The position numbers and the translations under genes are program-made. A stretch of 64,000 bases of DNA, from the NCBI GenBank assembly GCA_036733345.1, contig DAINAR010000008.1:24683-88682 (forward strand), read 5' to 3'. The stretch's first letter is position 1. Each line of letters starts with the position of its first letter. The notes below the pieces were generated by a model. It worked only from the letters and a program-made list of their open reading frames with translations, was not told the DNA's origin and did no database searches. Below, piece by piece: positions 53,472 through 61,611 of this stretch. Source of the stretch: JAFGMQ01 sp036733345 (GTDB lineage Bacteria > Desulfobacterota > DSM-4660 > Desulfatiglandales > Desulfatiglandaceae).

Positions 53472-54766
53472 GGCTCCAGGGCCTCCCCCAGTCTTAGAAA
53501 TCTTTTGATACTGCCGGCAGACCTTATGGCCAGTTCATGTATATCAGCCTCAGGATCCACTATCCCTCGGCTGAAAAAACGCTGCAGCTCCTGACTTATC
53601 ATCGGATAAACAGGTGATACCGGCCGCGGTCGGGCGTTCTGAAATGCCGGCAGAAAGTCCGCCAGATGAGGCATTTTTTGCCGGACTTCATCATCCCTGT
53701 AGACATCCTGTCGCGCAGGCGCAAGGCCAGCCTCCAGAGCCAGCTTCTTCTGGCTGTCATAAGAGGTCATAAAGCGGACAAAGGTAATGGCAGACTCCTT
53801 TTTGTTTGACCAGCGGCTTATACCGAACTGCCAGCCTCCGAGTGTGGAGGCAGTTCTATTTCCCTTAAAAGCAGGCAGGGGACCAACACCAACCTTGCCG
53901 CTTAATGCTGATCTTTGGGGATTGTTTGAAACTGCCCATGCATAGGGCCAGTTTCGATGAAAAATGACCTTTCCCTGAAGAAAGATATCCAGTGACTCCG
54001 GTTCCTCATAGTTTATAACTCCGAGTGGAGCGGCCGAACCGATAATACGGTCGCGTACAAAAGCCACTGCATCAACAACCTTATTATCTGTCAGATTAAC
54101 GTGCCCGCTGGCTGAATTTAAAATCTCACCACCGTTTGACCACACGAATTCCAGCATATTACATACCAGACCTTCATACTGCTTGAACTGACCGGAGTAT
54201 ATCCTGAGACCGGGGTCATTTTCACCGGCAAGGACTTTCCTGCCCTGCGCCAGCATCTCATCCCAGGTTTCTGGCGGTTTTAAACAATACTTTTCGAGGA
54301 GGTCACGGCGGTAGAACAGTAATCCGGAGGCCACGTAGCATGGAACCCCGTATATTCCGCCTTTATATGTGTTGGCATCTATCGGGCCCTTCAGAAAAAC
54401 TACACGTTCATGAATATCAAAAAAGGATGACAGGTCAAGTGCCCATCCCGCACTTGCAAATTCAGCCGGCCATACCACATCCATAAAAAAGACATCCACG
54501 GATGTATCCCTGTTTTTCAGCCGCTGGGTTACAATGGCATGATACTCTGTGGAAGAATGGGGACCAACCTGTATTTTAACACGTATGTCCGGATTTCTGC
54601 TGTGGAAGTCATCAATCAATTCTTCCCAGACTTCCGGCTGATTCGGCTTCCACGTCAAAAAAGTAATAACCTCAGTCACCGCTGCTTCGCTTTGAAGAGC
54701 CATAAATAAAATCAAGGCTGCGGCAAGTGTCAGAATTACTGAACATAACTTTCTGCAGATCCTCAT
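53468..54766 (-). CDS. Extracytoplasmic solute-binding protein, family 1 (CUT1)
   Basis: A 432-residue periplasmic receptor when started at ATG 54766, where GGAGGAG lies upstream and the N-terminus becomes a good signal peptide (MRICRKLCSVILTLAAALIL...SEAAV). The frame is open further upstream, into the nitrilase gene, without support. The mature part opens with VITFLTWKPNQPEVWEELIDDFHSRNPDIRVKIQ, typical of the family. FFMDVVWPAEFASAGWALDL and GPLPAFKGNRTASTLGGWQFGIS (the sugar-binding C-lobe) follow. Ligands of this family include oligosaccharides, glycerol phosphates and amino sugars. It overlaps the nitrilase gene by 4 bases, so amidase and receptor are coupled. Confidence 0.92.
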   Translation of the reverse strand: MRICRKLCSVILTLAAALILFMALQSEAAVTEVITFLTWKPNQPEVWEELIDDFHSRNPDIRVKIQVGPHSSTEYHAIVTQRLKNRDTSVDVFFMDVVWPAEFASAGWALDLSSFFDIHERVVFLKGPIDANTYKGGIYGVPCYVASGLLFYRRDLLEKYCLKPPETWDEMLAQGRKVLAGENDPGLRIYSGQFKQYEGLVCNMLEFVWSNGGEILNSASGHVNLTDNKVVDAVAFVRDRIIGSAAPLGVINYEEPESLDIFLQGKVIFHRNWPYAWAVSNNPQRSALSGKVGVGPLPAFKGNRTASTLGGWQFGISRWSNKKESAITFVRFMTSYDSQKKLALEAGLAPARQDVYRDDEVRQKMPHLADFLPAFQNARPRPVSPVYPMISQELQRFFSRGIVDPEADIHELAIRSAGSIKRFLRLGEALEP

Positions 54767-55647
54767 CCTGCTCCTCCTTCCGCCGCCTGACTGTATCTGC
54801 CCGATGTCCATTCTTCCTGACTGTTCAGAAAATAGTCCTCTAATGCAGCCGGCTGCCGCAACCCTATCCTTCGATAAAGCAGGGGGCGCCTCTGCTCCAT
54901 TACAGGTTCGGCATTGCGCCACTCTTCCGCCTTGTCGAGATTAATACTGGCATGCAGGATAGTTTCGTTTTCTCCTGCACTTACCATGCGTTCGCCCTGA
55001 GGATCGAACACAGCACTGTGCCCTGAAAAAAGTTCCCCCGGACGGTTGGCATAAACTACAAATACTTCATTAAAAATAGCAGCCCCTGCCATACGGCGCC
55101 ACATATAACGCACTGGAAAATGCCGTGGAACTGCTGATATGTTTACTATAATCAAAGCTCCTGTAAGGGCCAGCACACGCCAGACTTCCATAAACGCCGC
55201 ATCATAGCAGATATTTATCCCGATCTTTCCCAGAGGGGTGTCGAAGGCCCTTATTTCCCTGCCTGGGAAAAAATTTTCAGTCCAGTGCACATGCGTCTTG
55301 ACATAGCTCTGGATTGTCTCCCTGTCCACATATGTGGCCACATTATAATAACGTTCACCTCTACGCTTCAATTCACCGATTATGACCCGTGCATCCTGCC
55401 CCTGTACAAAACGATAAAGGTCTTCTGAAACAGAGCTGTATACAACCTTCATCTTTCTATAGAGAAATCCTTCGGGCTTTTCAAAAGAAGGATGACCGTG
55501 CAGCATCAGCTCGGGGAATATGATCAGATCACATCCGCTGTTTTCGGAAATGATGTCCTTGATTCGTTCCACATGTGCCTGTATATTGCCCGAATTGTAA
55601 TTTATCTGGGCAATGCACAATGAAATATTCCTGGGTGTAATAATCAT
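54763..55647 (-). CDS. Carbon-nitrogen hydrolase (nitrilase superfamily)
   Basis: A 294-residue amidase. The catalytic triad is in place: glutamate in CDLIIFPELMLHGH (about residue 46), lysine in IQSYVKTHVHW (about 117), and cysteine in GKIGINICYDAAFMEVWRVLA (about 149). The extra glutamate in TENFFPGRE is also conserved. The K-H-W region differs from the usual K-H-L-F. Family members release ammonia from amides, and in NAD synthetase the same fold serves as the glutaminase domain that feeds an amide-forming synthetase. It lies 46 bases after the AsnB-like gene. A role as ammonia source for it is attractive but inferred. The substrate is unknown. Confidence 0.9.
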   Translation of the reverse strand: MIITPRNISLCIAQINYNSGNIQAHVERIKDIISENSGCDLIIFPELMLHGHPSFEKPEGFLYRKMKVVYSSVSEDLYRFVQGQDARVIIGELKRRGERYYNVATYVDRETIQSYVKTHVHWTENFFPGREIRAFDTPLGKIGINICYDAAFMEVWRVLALTGALIIVNISAVPRHFPVRYMWRRMAGAAIFNEVFVVYANRPGELFSGHSAVFDPQGERMVSAGENETILHASINLDKAEEWRNAEPVMEQRRPLLYRRIGLRQPAALEDYFLNSQEEWTSGRYSQAAEGGAG

Positions 55648-55693
55648 AATAAACTCACAGCAGGATGCAGTGATCTCCCCGTTAATAATTTAA

Positions 55694-57316
55694 TCAGCTT
55701 AAAAATTTTACAGTAAAGCTCTGCTGTACTTCGTCTACAAGCTTCTGCAGAAAGAAACGGGCAGCATCCTCACCGTACACAATCTCACCATACCGATAAA
55801 TACTGCCCTTATCATTCTGGAGATTCTGGGCAACCAATTCAGGCTGGATCTTCCCGATGTTACGGTCTGCAATGCGTTCGACCATATCATGTATCCCCGA
55901 GCCGGTCTGTGCCGGGTCCTTAATCCGAAAGGCCAGATATGCCGGGACACCCAGTTCCACTGCAGCCTGCCTGTGGACCCGCTTGCGCATCTTGTCATTC
56001 TTTCCCTCCAGTTTGAGGCGAGGTGAAATGCGCATGGAGGTCTGGATCACATCCCGATCCATGTAAGGGCCTCGCAGTTCAATTGAATGTGCCATGGTCA
56101 GTTTATCCTCACGCTCAAAGGTATCAGTATGAGAAAGATTCAGGTCTTCCCACATCTTTTCATGCAGTCTGAGATAACCATGTTCGGCCAGAACATCATT
56201 GTACCATGGGTACCCGGCGAACAACTCATCTGCGGCCTGTCCGGTAAACATTATCTTTACCCCGTCTTCCGCTGCCATCTTGGCTGCAAGATACATGGGT
56301 ATTGCCACTTCCACCTGGAGCAGTCCGCTTTCCTCCACGTTTTTTATAATCTCAGGCAGAATATCCTCAACAGTTTTTTCATCAATAATGGCCGTCTTCA
56401 GCTCAAGGCCCAGATCTTCAGCTACCAGCCTGGCAGCCTGAATATCTCCTGAATCGGCTGTACCTGCACAATAGCAGATTATGTTCTTTCCTTCGCGCTG
56501 CAAGAGCTTTGAAACGAGGACAGAATCAATTCCGCCTGAAAAAATGACTCCTATGGTATCCTCGTACAAACCTGCTACCCTCTTGGTAATGGCCCTGCAG
56601 AGGACATCCTTGTAAGCATCCACCGCCTCTCTGAAATCCACGATATCGATCTGGGGCATCTGCAGATGATACCCCTCATGAACTCTCGCGCCTGATTCCG
56701 TAAGCTCAAGTATATCACCGGGATTCAGGCGTTCGGGTTCGTCTTTTCCGTTCCATAGTGCCTTCTTTTCTGATGCAAAGTAGGTCACATCTTCGCTGGT
56801 TACAAAGTAAAGAGGTTTTTTGCCTATAGGATCACGAGCAAGTACAATGCTTTTGCCATCGGTAACCGCAATGGTGTACATGCCGTCCAGAAGGCCCGCG
56901 ACTTTTTTAACGGCCTCCAGAAGATCCCCCTCATAGGTTTCCTCCAGAAGATGAACAACGACCTCACTGTCGCTTTTTGTCCTGATATGATGTTCCCTGT
57001 AAAGCAGGGTACGAAGTTTCTGATAATTATAAATCTCGCCGCTCTGCATCAGCAGCAGTTTTCCGTCACATGACTGATTGGGATATCTGGATCCACCGTT
57101 TCCGACAATGCTGAGGCTGGAATGACCAAGTGCAATCCTGCTCTCCCTTCGTAAAAAATCTTCCAGAGATCTAATTTCCGTTCCGGGGAAAATCTCACCA
57201 TCAAGATATACTACATTTTCATCAGGGCCCCTGTGCTCCATTTTCTTAAGCATATCATACAGATCAGTTGATTTCAGTTTTCCTTTATGGGCAAAGTGGC
57301 CGCATATGGCACTCAT
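55694..57316 (-). CDS. Asparagine synthetase-like protein with degenerate glutaminase domain
   Basis: A 540-residue class II amidotransferase-like protein. ATG 57316 has GGAG 8 bases upstream, and the N-terminus MSAICGHF aligns with MCSIFGVF of AsnB through I4, G6 and F8, so the catalytic cysteine at position 2 is serine. Two other glutamine-site residues are changed: the arginine of AHERLSI is serine (HSSLSI, S67), and the asparagine of NGEIYN is serine (S92). D116 and HRGPD are kept. The synthetase half is intact: SGGIDS at 260-265, GQAADELFAGYPWY, ELRGPYMDRDV and the lysine in RIKDPAQTGSG. It should use free ammonia or another amine, as beta-lactam synthetase does. It heads the operon. Confidence 0.9.
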   Translation of the reverse strand: MSAICGHFAHKGKLKSTDLYDMLKKMEHRGPDENVVYLDGEIFPGTEIRSLEDFLRRESRIALGHSSLSIVGNGGSRYPNQSCDGKLLLMQSGEIYNYQKLRTLLYREHHIRTKSDSEVVVHLLEETYEGDLLEAVKKVAGLLDGMYTIAVTDGKSIVLARDPIGKKPLYFVTSEDVTYFASEKKALWNGKDEPERLNPGDILELTESGARVHEGYHLQMPQIDIVDFREAVDAYKDVLCRAITKRVAGLYEDTIGVIFSGGIDSVLVSKLLQREGKNIICYCAGTADSGDIQAARLVAEDLGLELKTAIIDEKTVEDILPEIIKNVEESGLLQVEVAIPMYLAAKMAAEDGVKIMFTGQAADELFAGYPWYNDVLAEHGYLRLHEKMWEDLNLSHTDTFEREDKLTMAHSIELRGPYMDRDVIQTSMRISPRLKLEGKNDKMRKRVHRQAAVELGVPAYLAFRIKDPAQTGSGIHDMVERIADRNIGKIQPELVAQNLQNDKGSIYRYGEIVYGEDAARFFLQKLVDEVQQSFTVKFLS

Positions 57317-57481
57317 TTTAAAAACTCCTTTCGTTTTAGGTGCACGGAAGATCCGAAACACCTGATTAATATCTGTTCGGGTCCATGACCCTAAAATGCG
57401 CAGGGAAATAAGAACTTGAGGAAATCCTTAAATGAATACGAAGAAGGGTCTGAGCCCGGCAGAAAAGTATTAATGAATTGT

Positions 57482-57521
57482 AATTAAAATTGATTTTAAT
57501 TTAATTTGAGCAGACTGTCAA
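57482..57521 (-). promoter_or_regulatory. Promoter of the AsnB-like operon with palindrome over the -10
   Basis: On the minus strand TTGACA (57521-57516) and TAAAAT (57498-57493) are 17 bases apart. A 20-base palindrome, AATTAAAAT-TG-ATTTTAATT (57482-57501), covers the -10 and the start site. Transcription would begin near 57486, giving a leader of about 170 bases. The AT-only palindrome could be an operator or chance. Confidence 0.6.
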
Positions 57522-57654
57522 GTCCAAATTTTGAAGAGAATCAAATAGTTGCGTTAAGCGGCCAGAATAGCGGGGTTTTTCTATATCAGATTGGAAGCCA
57601 ATTTTCCGTATCTTCGGAATATTTCCAGATCCCGTTCCAGGTAAATATTTATGG

Positions 57655-57800
57655 CCTCATGGAAAGTCCAACAATTGTCATTCCTGCGAAAGAGACTGTA
57701 TCGCAATTCCTTTCTTTGTCCCAGCCAGAGGCTGGTAACCCCGCCCTTGATGCGGGACCGGACTGGCGACTTTTTGCGAGCTTGTCTAAACTCGATGTAT
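57655..57800 (+). repeat. Dispersed repeat family A, copy near 57.7 kb
   Basis: GTCATTCCTGCGAAAGAGAC and TGTATCGCAATT (end at 57708) match the left half at 24.37 kb. CCCAGCCAGAGGCTGG, then GCCCTTGATGCGGGACCGGA and GACTTTTTGCGAG match the right half at 40.9 kb. Here the two halves are adjacent, whereas at 24 kb a tandem array and other sequence lie between them. Confidence 0.7.
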
Positions 57801-57940
57801 GTAAGGCAGAAAAATATAGCCCACTTTCTGAGATTCTCGGAAAACCGCTTGATACAAGAAACATACTGTATATAGGCATAATGATACTGAGAATCAAGCG
57901 CATGTTCAGTCCTTTTCAAATTTTGGATCCTGCCGTTCAA

Positions 57941-58414
57941 TCATAACGGGAGAGCACCTTTCAGCAGATTCATAACATATTCACCTCCCTGAGTTTTTAC
58001 ATAATCCAGTATTATGGGCGTAAACTTTCCCACCATGTCACCGGACAACCCCAGTTTCTTAAAAGAGCCTGTCAATGCCGCCATACCTCCCAGTTTGCTC
58101 GAACTGCCGCCCAGCATGGATGACAGACCTCCGAGAGAACCCGACCCTCCTTCCAGCTTGGGCGCTGCGCCCAGCATACTGTCAATACCGGGAACTGCCT
58201 CTGCAACCTTTGAAAAATCTTCAACGCTCAGGTTCTGTTTGGCCGATTGAAAGATTGACCCCGCGCCCCCTTCAGCCTGATCCTCTGTAACCCCGAGCTG
58301 GCTTGAAAGCAGGCCAACCAGGCCCAGGTCACCCGCATGGACCGGGACATATGCCAGCCAGCAAATTAAAAACACTGCCACCAACATTCCCTGAACAAAT
58401 TTTACCCTGATCAT
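57941..58414 (-). CDS. DUF2780 family exported protein (VcgC/VcgE-like)
   Basis: A 157-residue secreted protein. The signal peptide (VKFVQGMLVAVFLICWLAYVPVHAGD) is followed by the DUF2780 pattern: LVGLLSSQLGVTEDQAEGGAGSIFQSAKQNLSVEDFSKVAEAVPGI. A glycine- and serine-rich stretch follows (GGSGSLGGLSSMLGGSSSKLGG). The C-terminal helix KKLGLSGDMVGKFTPIILDYVKTQGGEYVMNLL is also typical. The family has no firmly established function. It lies 17 bases downstream of the membrane-anchored gene on the same strand, at the end of a four-gene set of small envelope and stress-type proteins. Confidence 0.88.
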   Translation of the reverse strand: MIRVKFVQGMLVAVFLICWLAYVPVHAGDLGLVGLLSSQLGVTEDQAEGGAGSIFQSAKQNLSVEDFSKVAEAVPGIDSMLGAAPKLEGGSGSLGGLSSMLGGSSSKLGGMAALTGSFKKLGLSGDMVGKFTPIILDYVKTQGGEYVMNLLKGALPL

Positions 58415-58431
58415 TTCACACCTCCATGTAT

Positions 58432-59148
58432 CTATTCCTTGAGTTTTATCTTTAAAAGACCTTCCTCTACTTTAACGTCCTCAATGCCGTCAGAAAAGGT
58501 CTTCCAGAAACCCTTTTCCGTGCCGAATCTTTCAACCAGGTCAATATCTTTCATACCTCCCATCCATGAATTCGGAAGAGGTACACCCATAACCGTAATT
58601 CCCTTTAATATAACGACCGGTTTTCCGTTTTTGTAAGTAAAGGCCATGCCTGATCTGACACGGAGTATTTTACCTCCGAATACCGGAAAATCTTCATCAA
58701 TCGGCAGTAGTAATTTTGCGCTTATAAGATCATTGGACAAATCAATTGCCAGCTTTTTTGCAAGATCCGTATTACTTGCCAGCAGTCCGTTTATTTCCCT
58801 TTCGGTTAATTCAATCTCCCTTTTAAGGCCTTTTTCATTGTAAGGTTCAGGTTCAAGGAGAATATCGGGATCATGACTTTCTGACAGGGATGATTTGATA
58901 TTATTCTTATTAGGTGAAACAGCAACTGCTGCTGAAGGATCTATCTTTTCCAGTTTTGCAGTCAATGCCTTTTTTTCGGCTGAATTGAGTGTCACCGGTG
59001 TGAATTCAGACGGGAAAAACCAGGTCCTGAAAACAAAAATGGTAACTCCTGCGGTAATAATGACAGCTATGATGATTAGCCCGAATACCTGCAGGCAGCC
59101 AAAACGTCTTTCAGTATTCTTTGAATAATATCTGTTATCTCCCTCCAT
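58432..59148 (-). CDS. Membrane-anchored hypothetical protein
   Basis: A 238-residue protein that I do not recognise by family. ATG 59148 is chosen because GGAGGAG lies 8 bases upstream; the frame extends 10 codons further. One membrane segment (FGLIIIAVIITAGVTIFVF) lies at about residues 21-40, so most of the chain is outside the cytoplasm. The soluble part has a helical linker (EKGLKREIELTEREINGLLASNTDLAKKLAIDLSND) and a beta-rich C-terminal part resembling lipid-binding SMP/BPI-type sheets (SAKLLLPIDEDFPVFGGKILRVRSGMAFTYKNGKPVVILKGITVMG). The sheet-forming resemblance is impression only. It precedes DUF2780 by 17 bases. Confidence 0.75.
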   Translation of the reverse strand: MEGDNRYYSKNTERRFGCLQVFGLIIIAVIITAGVTIFVFRTWFFPSEFTPVTLNSAEKKALTAKLEKIDPSAAVAVSPNKNNIKSSLSESHDPDILLEPEPYNEKGLKREIELTEREINGLLASNTDLAKKLAIDLSNDLISAKLLLPIDEDFPVFGGKILRVRSGMAFTYKNGKPVVILKGITVMGVPLPNSWMGGMKDIDLVERFGTEKGFWKTFSDGIEDVKVEEGLLKIKLKE

Positions 59149-59279
59149 TTTTGTTTCTCCTCCTAATCTGTATTTCAAATATCATAGAGCATGTTTTAAC
59201 TCAAGATATGATAGACTATCAAGAGAACCTGGAATTTTCAGGATTGTTTAAGTAAATTTATCATTTTTCAGTAAAGATC

Positions 59280-59528
59280 TCAGCGATTAAATCCCCGAAA
59301 AATAACCAGAACAATTACCGCCCCTATTATAGCCAGGATAAAACTGCCTGCATTGAATCCTGTCACGCTTCCCAGTCCAACTAAAGAGCCAATGAAACCG
59401 CCGACAAATGCACCTGCTATTCCAAGAAGCATTGTTGCTAAAAGTCCGCCCCGCTGTTTACCCGGCATTATCAATTTTGCAACTATTCCGACGATGAGAC
59501 CCATGATGATCCAGCTCAATATTCCCAT
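59280..59528 (-). CDS. GlsB/YeaQ/YmgE family stress-response membrane protein
   Basis: An 82-residue protein with three hydrophobic, glycine-rich segments: MGILSWIIMGLIVGIVAKLIMPG, GLLATMLLGIAGAFVGGFIGSLVGLG and FILAIIGAVIVLVIFRGF. The KLIMPGKQRGG...T.LLGIAGA.VGG pattern is the signature of the transglycosylase-associated (GlsB) family. Members are induced by general stress in many bacteria, but their biochemical activity is unknown. GGAG lies before the ATG. It stands between the coiled-coil gene and the membrane-anchored gene on the minus strand. Confidence 0.92.
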   Translation of the reverse strand: MGILSWIIMGLIVGIVAKLIMPGKQRGGLLATMLLGIAGAFVGGFIGSLVGLGSVTGFNAGSFILAIIGAVIVLVIFRGFNR

Positions 59529-59689
59529 TGCTATTCTCCTTTATCTGTTTATGAATCAAAAAATGGAAATCCTTACCCTTGTCCGTTCCAAATAATCAAA
59601 TCATAAAATATCCGAATAATCTCATTTCCCTCATTATCATCGATAAAAATTAAAGAAACTGAACATAAAGCCGGGCATAAGGCATATGT

Positions 59690-59977
59690 CTACTTGAATC
59701 TCGAAGCAGCCGACTTCAATGCACTGCTGAGAGAGTCCCAGGCAATGTCAATACCTGCTTTAAGGTCCTCCCATGCATCATCACCAGCGTCCTTAAGCTC
59801 GGTAAGTTTATTGGCGGCAGCTTCCTGTATAGATCTCAGCTCTTCGATTTTTTTGTAGTATTCAAGTTGTACCTCAGCTTTTTCACCGTCGGCCTTTGCC
59901 TTGAGCTTGTCGATCTCCGCACTCCACTCGTCTAATTTTGCCTGTAATTTCTTCTCGTATGCTTCTTTCATCCCCAT
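59690..59977 (-). CDS. Small coiled-coil protein, stress-type (sll1863-like)
   Basis: A 95-residue, highly charged helical protein. The first 75 residues (MKEAYEKKLQAKLDEWSAEIDKLKAKADGEKAEVQLEYYKKIEELRSIQEAAANKLTELKDA, shown here only as a coiled coil) have hydrophobic a/d positions through several heptads. The C-terminal AWEDLKAGIDIAWDSLSSALKSA is an amphipathic helix repeated twice. I recall similar proteins annotated as sll1863-family stress response proteins. There are no cysteines and no signal peptide. AGGAG lies 7 bases before the ATG. It is the first gene of the small envelope/stress set. Confidence 0.8.
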   Translation of the reverse strand: MGMKEAYEKKLQAKLDEWSAEIDKLKAKADGEKAEVQLEYYKKIEELRSIQEAAANKLTELKDAGDDAWEDLKAGIDIAWDSLSSALKSAASRFK

Positions 59978-60032
59978 GATATTTCTCCTGTTTTATAAAG
60001 TAATTAATTGAAATATTACGCTGCCAATATTT

Positions 60033-60115
60033 TGATGAACTCGCAAAATTTCAAAAATGCTCTCTTTCCCTCATTCCGGCCAGCCAAAGGCTGATAAACT
60101 CCTTTCCTTTCTAAG
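60033..60115 (+). repeat. Dispersed repeat family A, partial copy
   Basis: TGATGAACTCGCAAAATTTC and CTCATTCCGGCCAGCCAAAG match the left part of the family at 40.66 kb (GATGAACTCACAAAAAGTC...CGTCACCCCGGCGAAG) and the CCAGCCAAAGGCTG hairpin at 24.4 kb. It is truncated. Confidence 0.55.
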
Positions 60116-60540
60116 GCATAACCTGACGATAACCAGCCCGGCGAGCTTTTTGCCGAACCTGAGTTTATAGGATTAAGGCCGCCCAGAATCCCAAAGGTTA
60201 CTCAACTGGATCATAAGCTAATTCTCTTATTTCCTTTTCGATTGGCAAAATAATATTGCGCGGCATCCTGCGAAGTGACTTGTCTGCTTTTTTGCTGAAG
60301 GTTATTTAATATATTTATTTATATTAACAATAAGTAATTTAATACGCAAGGAACAAAATTTTACTAACATTTTGTTTGCCACCTGCAGGAAAAGTATCAT
60401 ATTTTCCCGTGATGTAATGTCTTTCGGCCCTTGCCATTGATTATCGTGAATAAAGGCCCTTTATTACCCTTAGAAACTTCATACAGGTCCAAAATAAGGG
60501 TGATTTTAGCTTTGTTTTTTTATAGAATGAATTTTTTTGC

Positions 60541-60614
60541 TGCTTGCGGCGGGGTATCTTGTAAAATATTGAGTGACCCGGGGGGCTTGGCCTCGTCTGC
60601 CCTGGTGGATTAAA
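60541..60614 (+). repeat. Dispersed repeat family B, degenerate copy
   Basis: GCGGGGTATCTTGTAAAATA, TTGAGTGACCCGGGGGGC and CTGGTGGATTAAAA align in order with the copies at 34.8 and 61.8 kb, with many substitutions and the third hairpin missing. It is probably an old, decayed copy. Confidence 0.55.
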
Positions 60615-60672
60615 ATGAATAGCGTGGGCCGATCTTAATAGTACAAACATCTTATAAATCAGGAGATGCAAG

Positions 60673-61611
60673 TTGGAAAAAAGAAGACTTGGAGACAGCA
60701 ATCTTGAAATAACTAAACTGATACTCGGCACATGGGCCATAGGCGGAACCATGTGGGGCAATTACGATGAAAAAGGAGCAATAGAAGCAATAGAAGCGGC
60801 CATAGACCATGAAATAAACATGATAGATACTGCTCCTGCCTATGGAAGAGGTCATGCCGAGGAATTGATCGGCAAAGCAATAAAGGGCAGAAGGGACAAA
60901 ATTATTATCGCTACAAAATGCGGCCTTGACATAGAAAAAGGGCTGAGAAAGGATCTCAGCCCGGAATTTATCAGGCATGATCTTGAAATGTCCCTGAAGA
61001 GGCTCGGCACTGATTATGTTGACCTTTACCAGATACACTGGCCGGCAGATAACACCCCGATCCGGGATTCAATGGCGGCCCTGATGAAATTTAAGGAACA
61101 GGGAAAAATCAGGTTTATAGGGGTATGTAATTTTTCAGGAAATGAACTGATTGAGGCAGTTAAATACGGCGAAGTAATTTCTTTGCAGCCGAACTATTCA
61201 CTTCTTGAAAGGGAAATTGAAGAAGACCGGATGAAAACCTGCGTGGAATCCGGCATAGGGATTATCTCATATGGCTCTCTGGGCGCCGGCATGTTGACTG
61301 GAAAATATAAGGAACTGCCATCCTTCAGTAAAAACGATGCAAGAAGATTTTTTTACAGGTTTTTTAAACAGAGGTACTGGCAGAAAGTAAAAGGAGTTGT
61401 GGATACAGTCTGCAGAATAGCTGAATCAAGGAATATAAAACCTGAACATGTCTCATTGGCATGGATATTATCTAAACAGGGGATTTCAGGTGCGATATTC
61501 GGAGCCAGGAATGCGGCGCAGGTTGAAGATAATATCGGCAGCGCATCACTTGTTCTCTTACAGGATGAAATCAGCGAGCTGGATAAGGTTTCTGCAAATA
61601 TATACACCTGA
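60673..61611 (+). CDS. Aldo/keto reductase
   Basis: A 312-residue NAD(P)H-dependent oxidoreductase with the (beta/alpha)8 barrel. The tetrad is visible: aspartate in NMIDTAPAYGRGHAEELIGKAI (with the catalytic tyrosine in APAYGRG), lysine in IIIATKCGL and histidine in YVDLYQIHWPAD. The C-terminal cofactor site follows (GAIFGARNAAQVEDNIG). It reduces aldehydes or ketones to alcohols; the physiological substrate is unknown. The start is TTG at 60673, supported by AGGAG 7 bases upstream. It stands alone between repeat-containing gaps. The family assignment is firm. Confidence 0.93.
   Translation: MEKRRLGDSNLEITKLILGTWAIGGTMWGNYDEKGAIEAIEAAIDHEINMIDTAPAYGRGHAEELIGKAIKGRRDKIIIATKCGLDIEKGLRKDLSPEFIRHDLEMSLKRLGTDYVDLYQIHWPADNTPIRDSMAALMKFKEQGKIRFIGVCNFSGNELIEAVKYGEVISLQPNYSLLEREIEEDRMKTCVESGIGIISYGSLGAGMLTGKYKELPSFSKNDARRFFYRFFKQRYWQKVKGVVDTVCRIAESRNIKPEHVSLAWILSKQGISGAIFGARNAAQVEDNIGSASLVLLQDEISELDKVSANIYT

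Larger units (their letters stand above)
57317..57940. other. Gene-free stretch between the AsnB-like operon and the DUF2780 gene
   Basis: It holds the operon promoter and palindrome (57482-57521) and a copy of dispersed repeat family A (about 57655-57800). A 146-codon plus frame at 57506-57946 runs through the repeat and is not considered a gene. Confidence 0.7.
59978..60672. other. Gene-free stretch before the aldo/keto reductase gene
   Basis: It holds a partial dispersed repeat of family A (60033-60115) and a degenerate copy of family B (60541-60614). Nothing coding is supported in between. Confidence 0.65.

Noticed and set aside
54767..54922. N-terminal extension of the solute-binding protein
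   Set aside because: It would place 52 residues before a clear signal peptide and overlap the nitrilase gene in another frame; ATG 54766 has a strong ribosome site.
57316..57316. C5 of the AsnB-like protein serving as the N-terminal nucleophile
   Set aside because: Alignment through I4, G6, F8 and HRGPD puts Ser2 at the nucleophile position; C5 lies where AsnB has phenylalanine, and no start codon precedes it directly.
57506..57946. 146-codon plus-strand frame and 119-codon minus-strand frame in the same place
   Set aside because: Both run through the dispersed repeat (57655-57800), lack ribosome sites and show no protein-like motif; they are typical repeat-derived frames.
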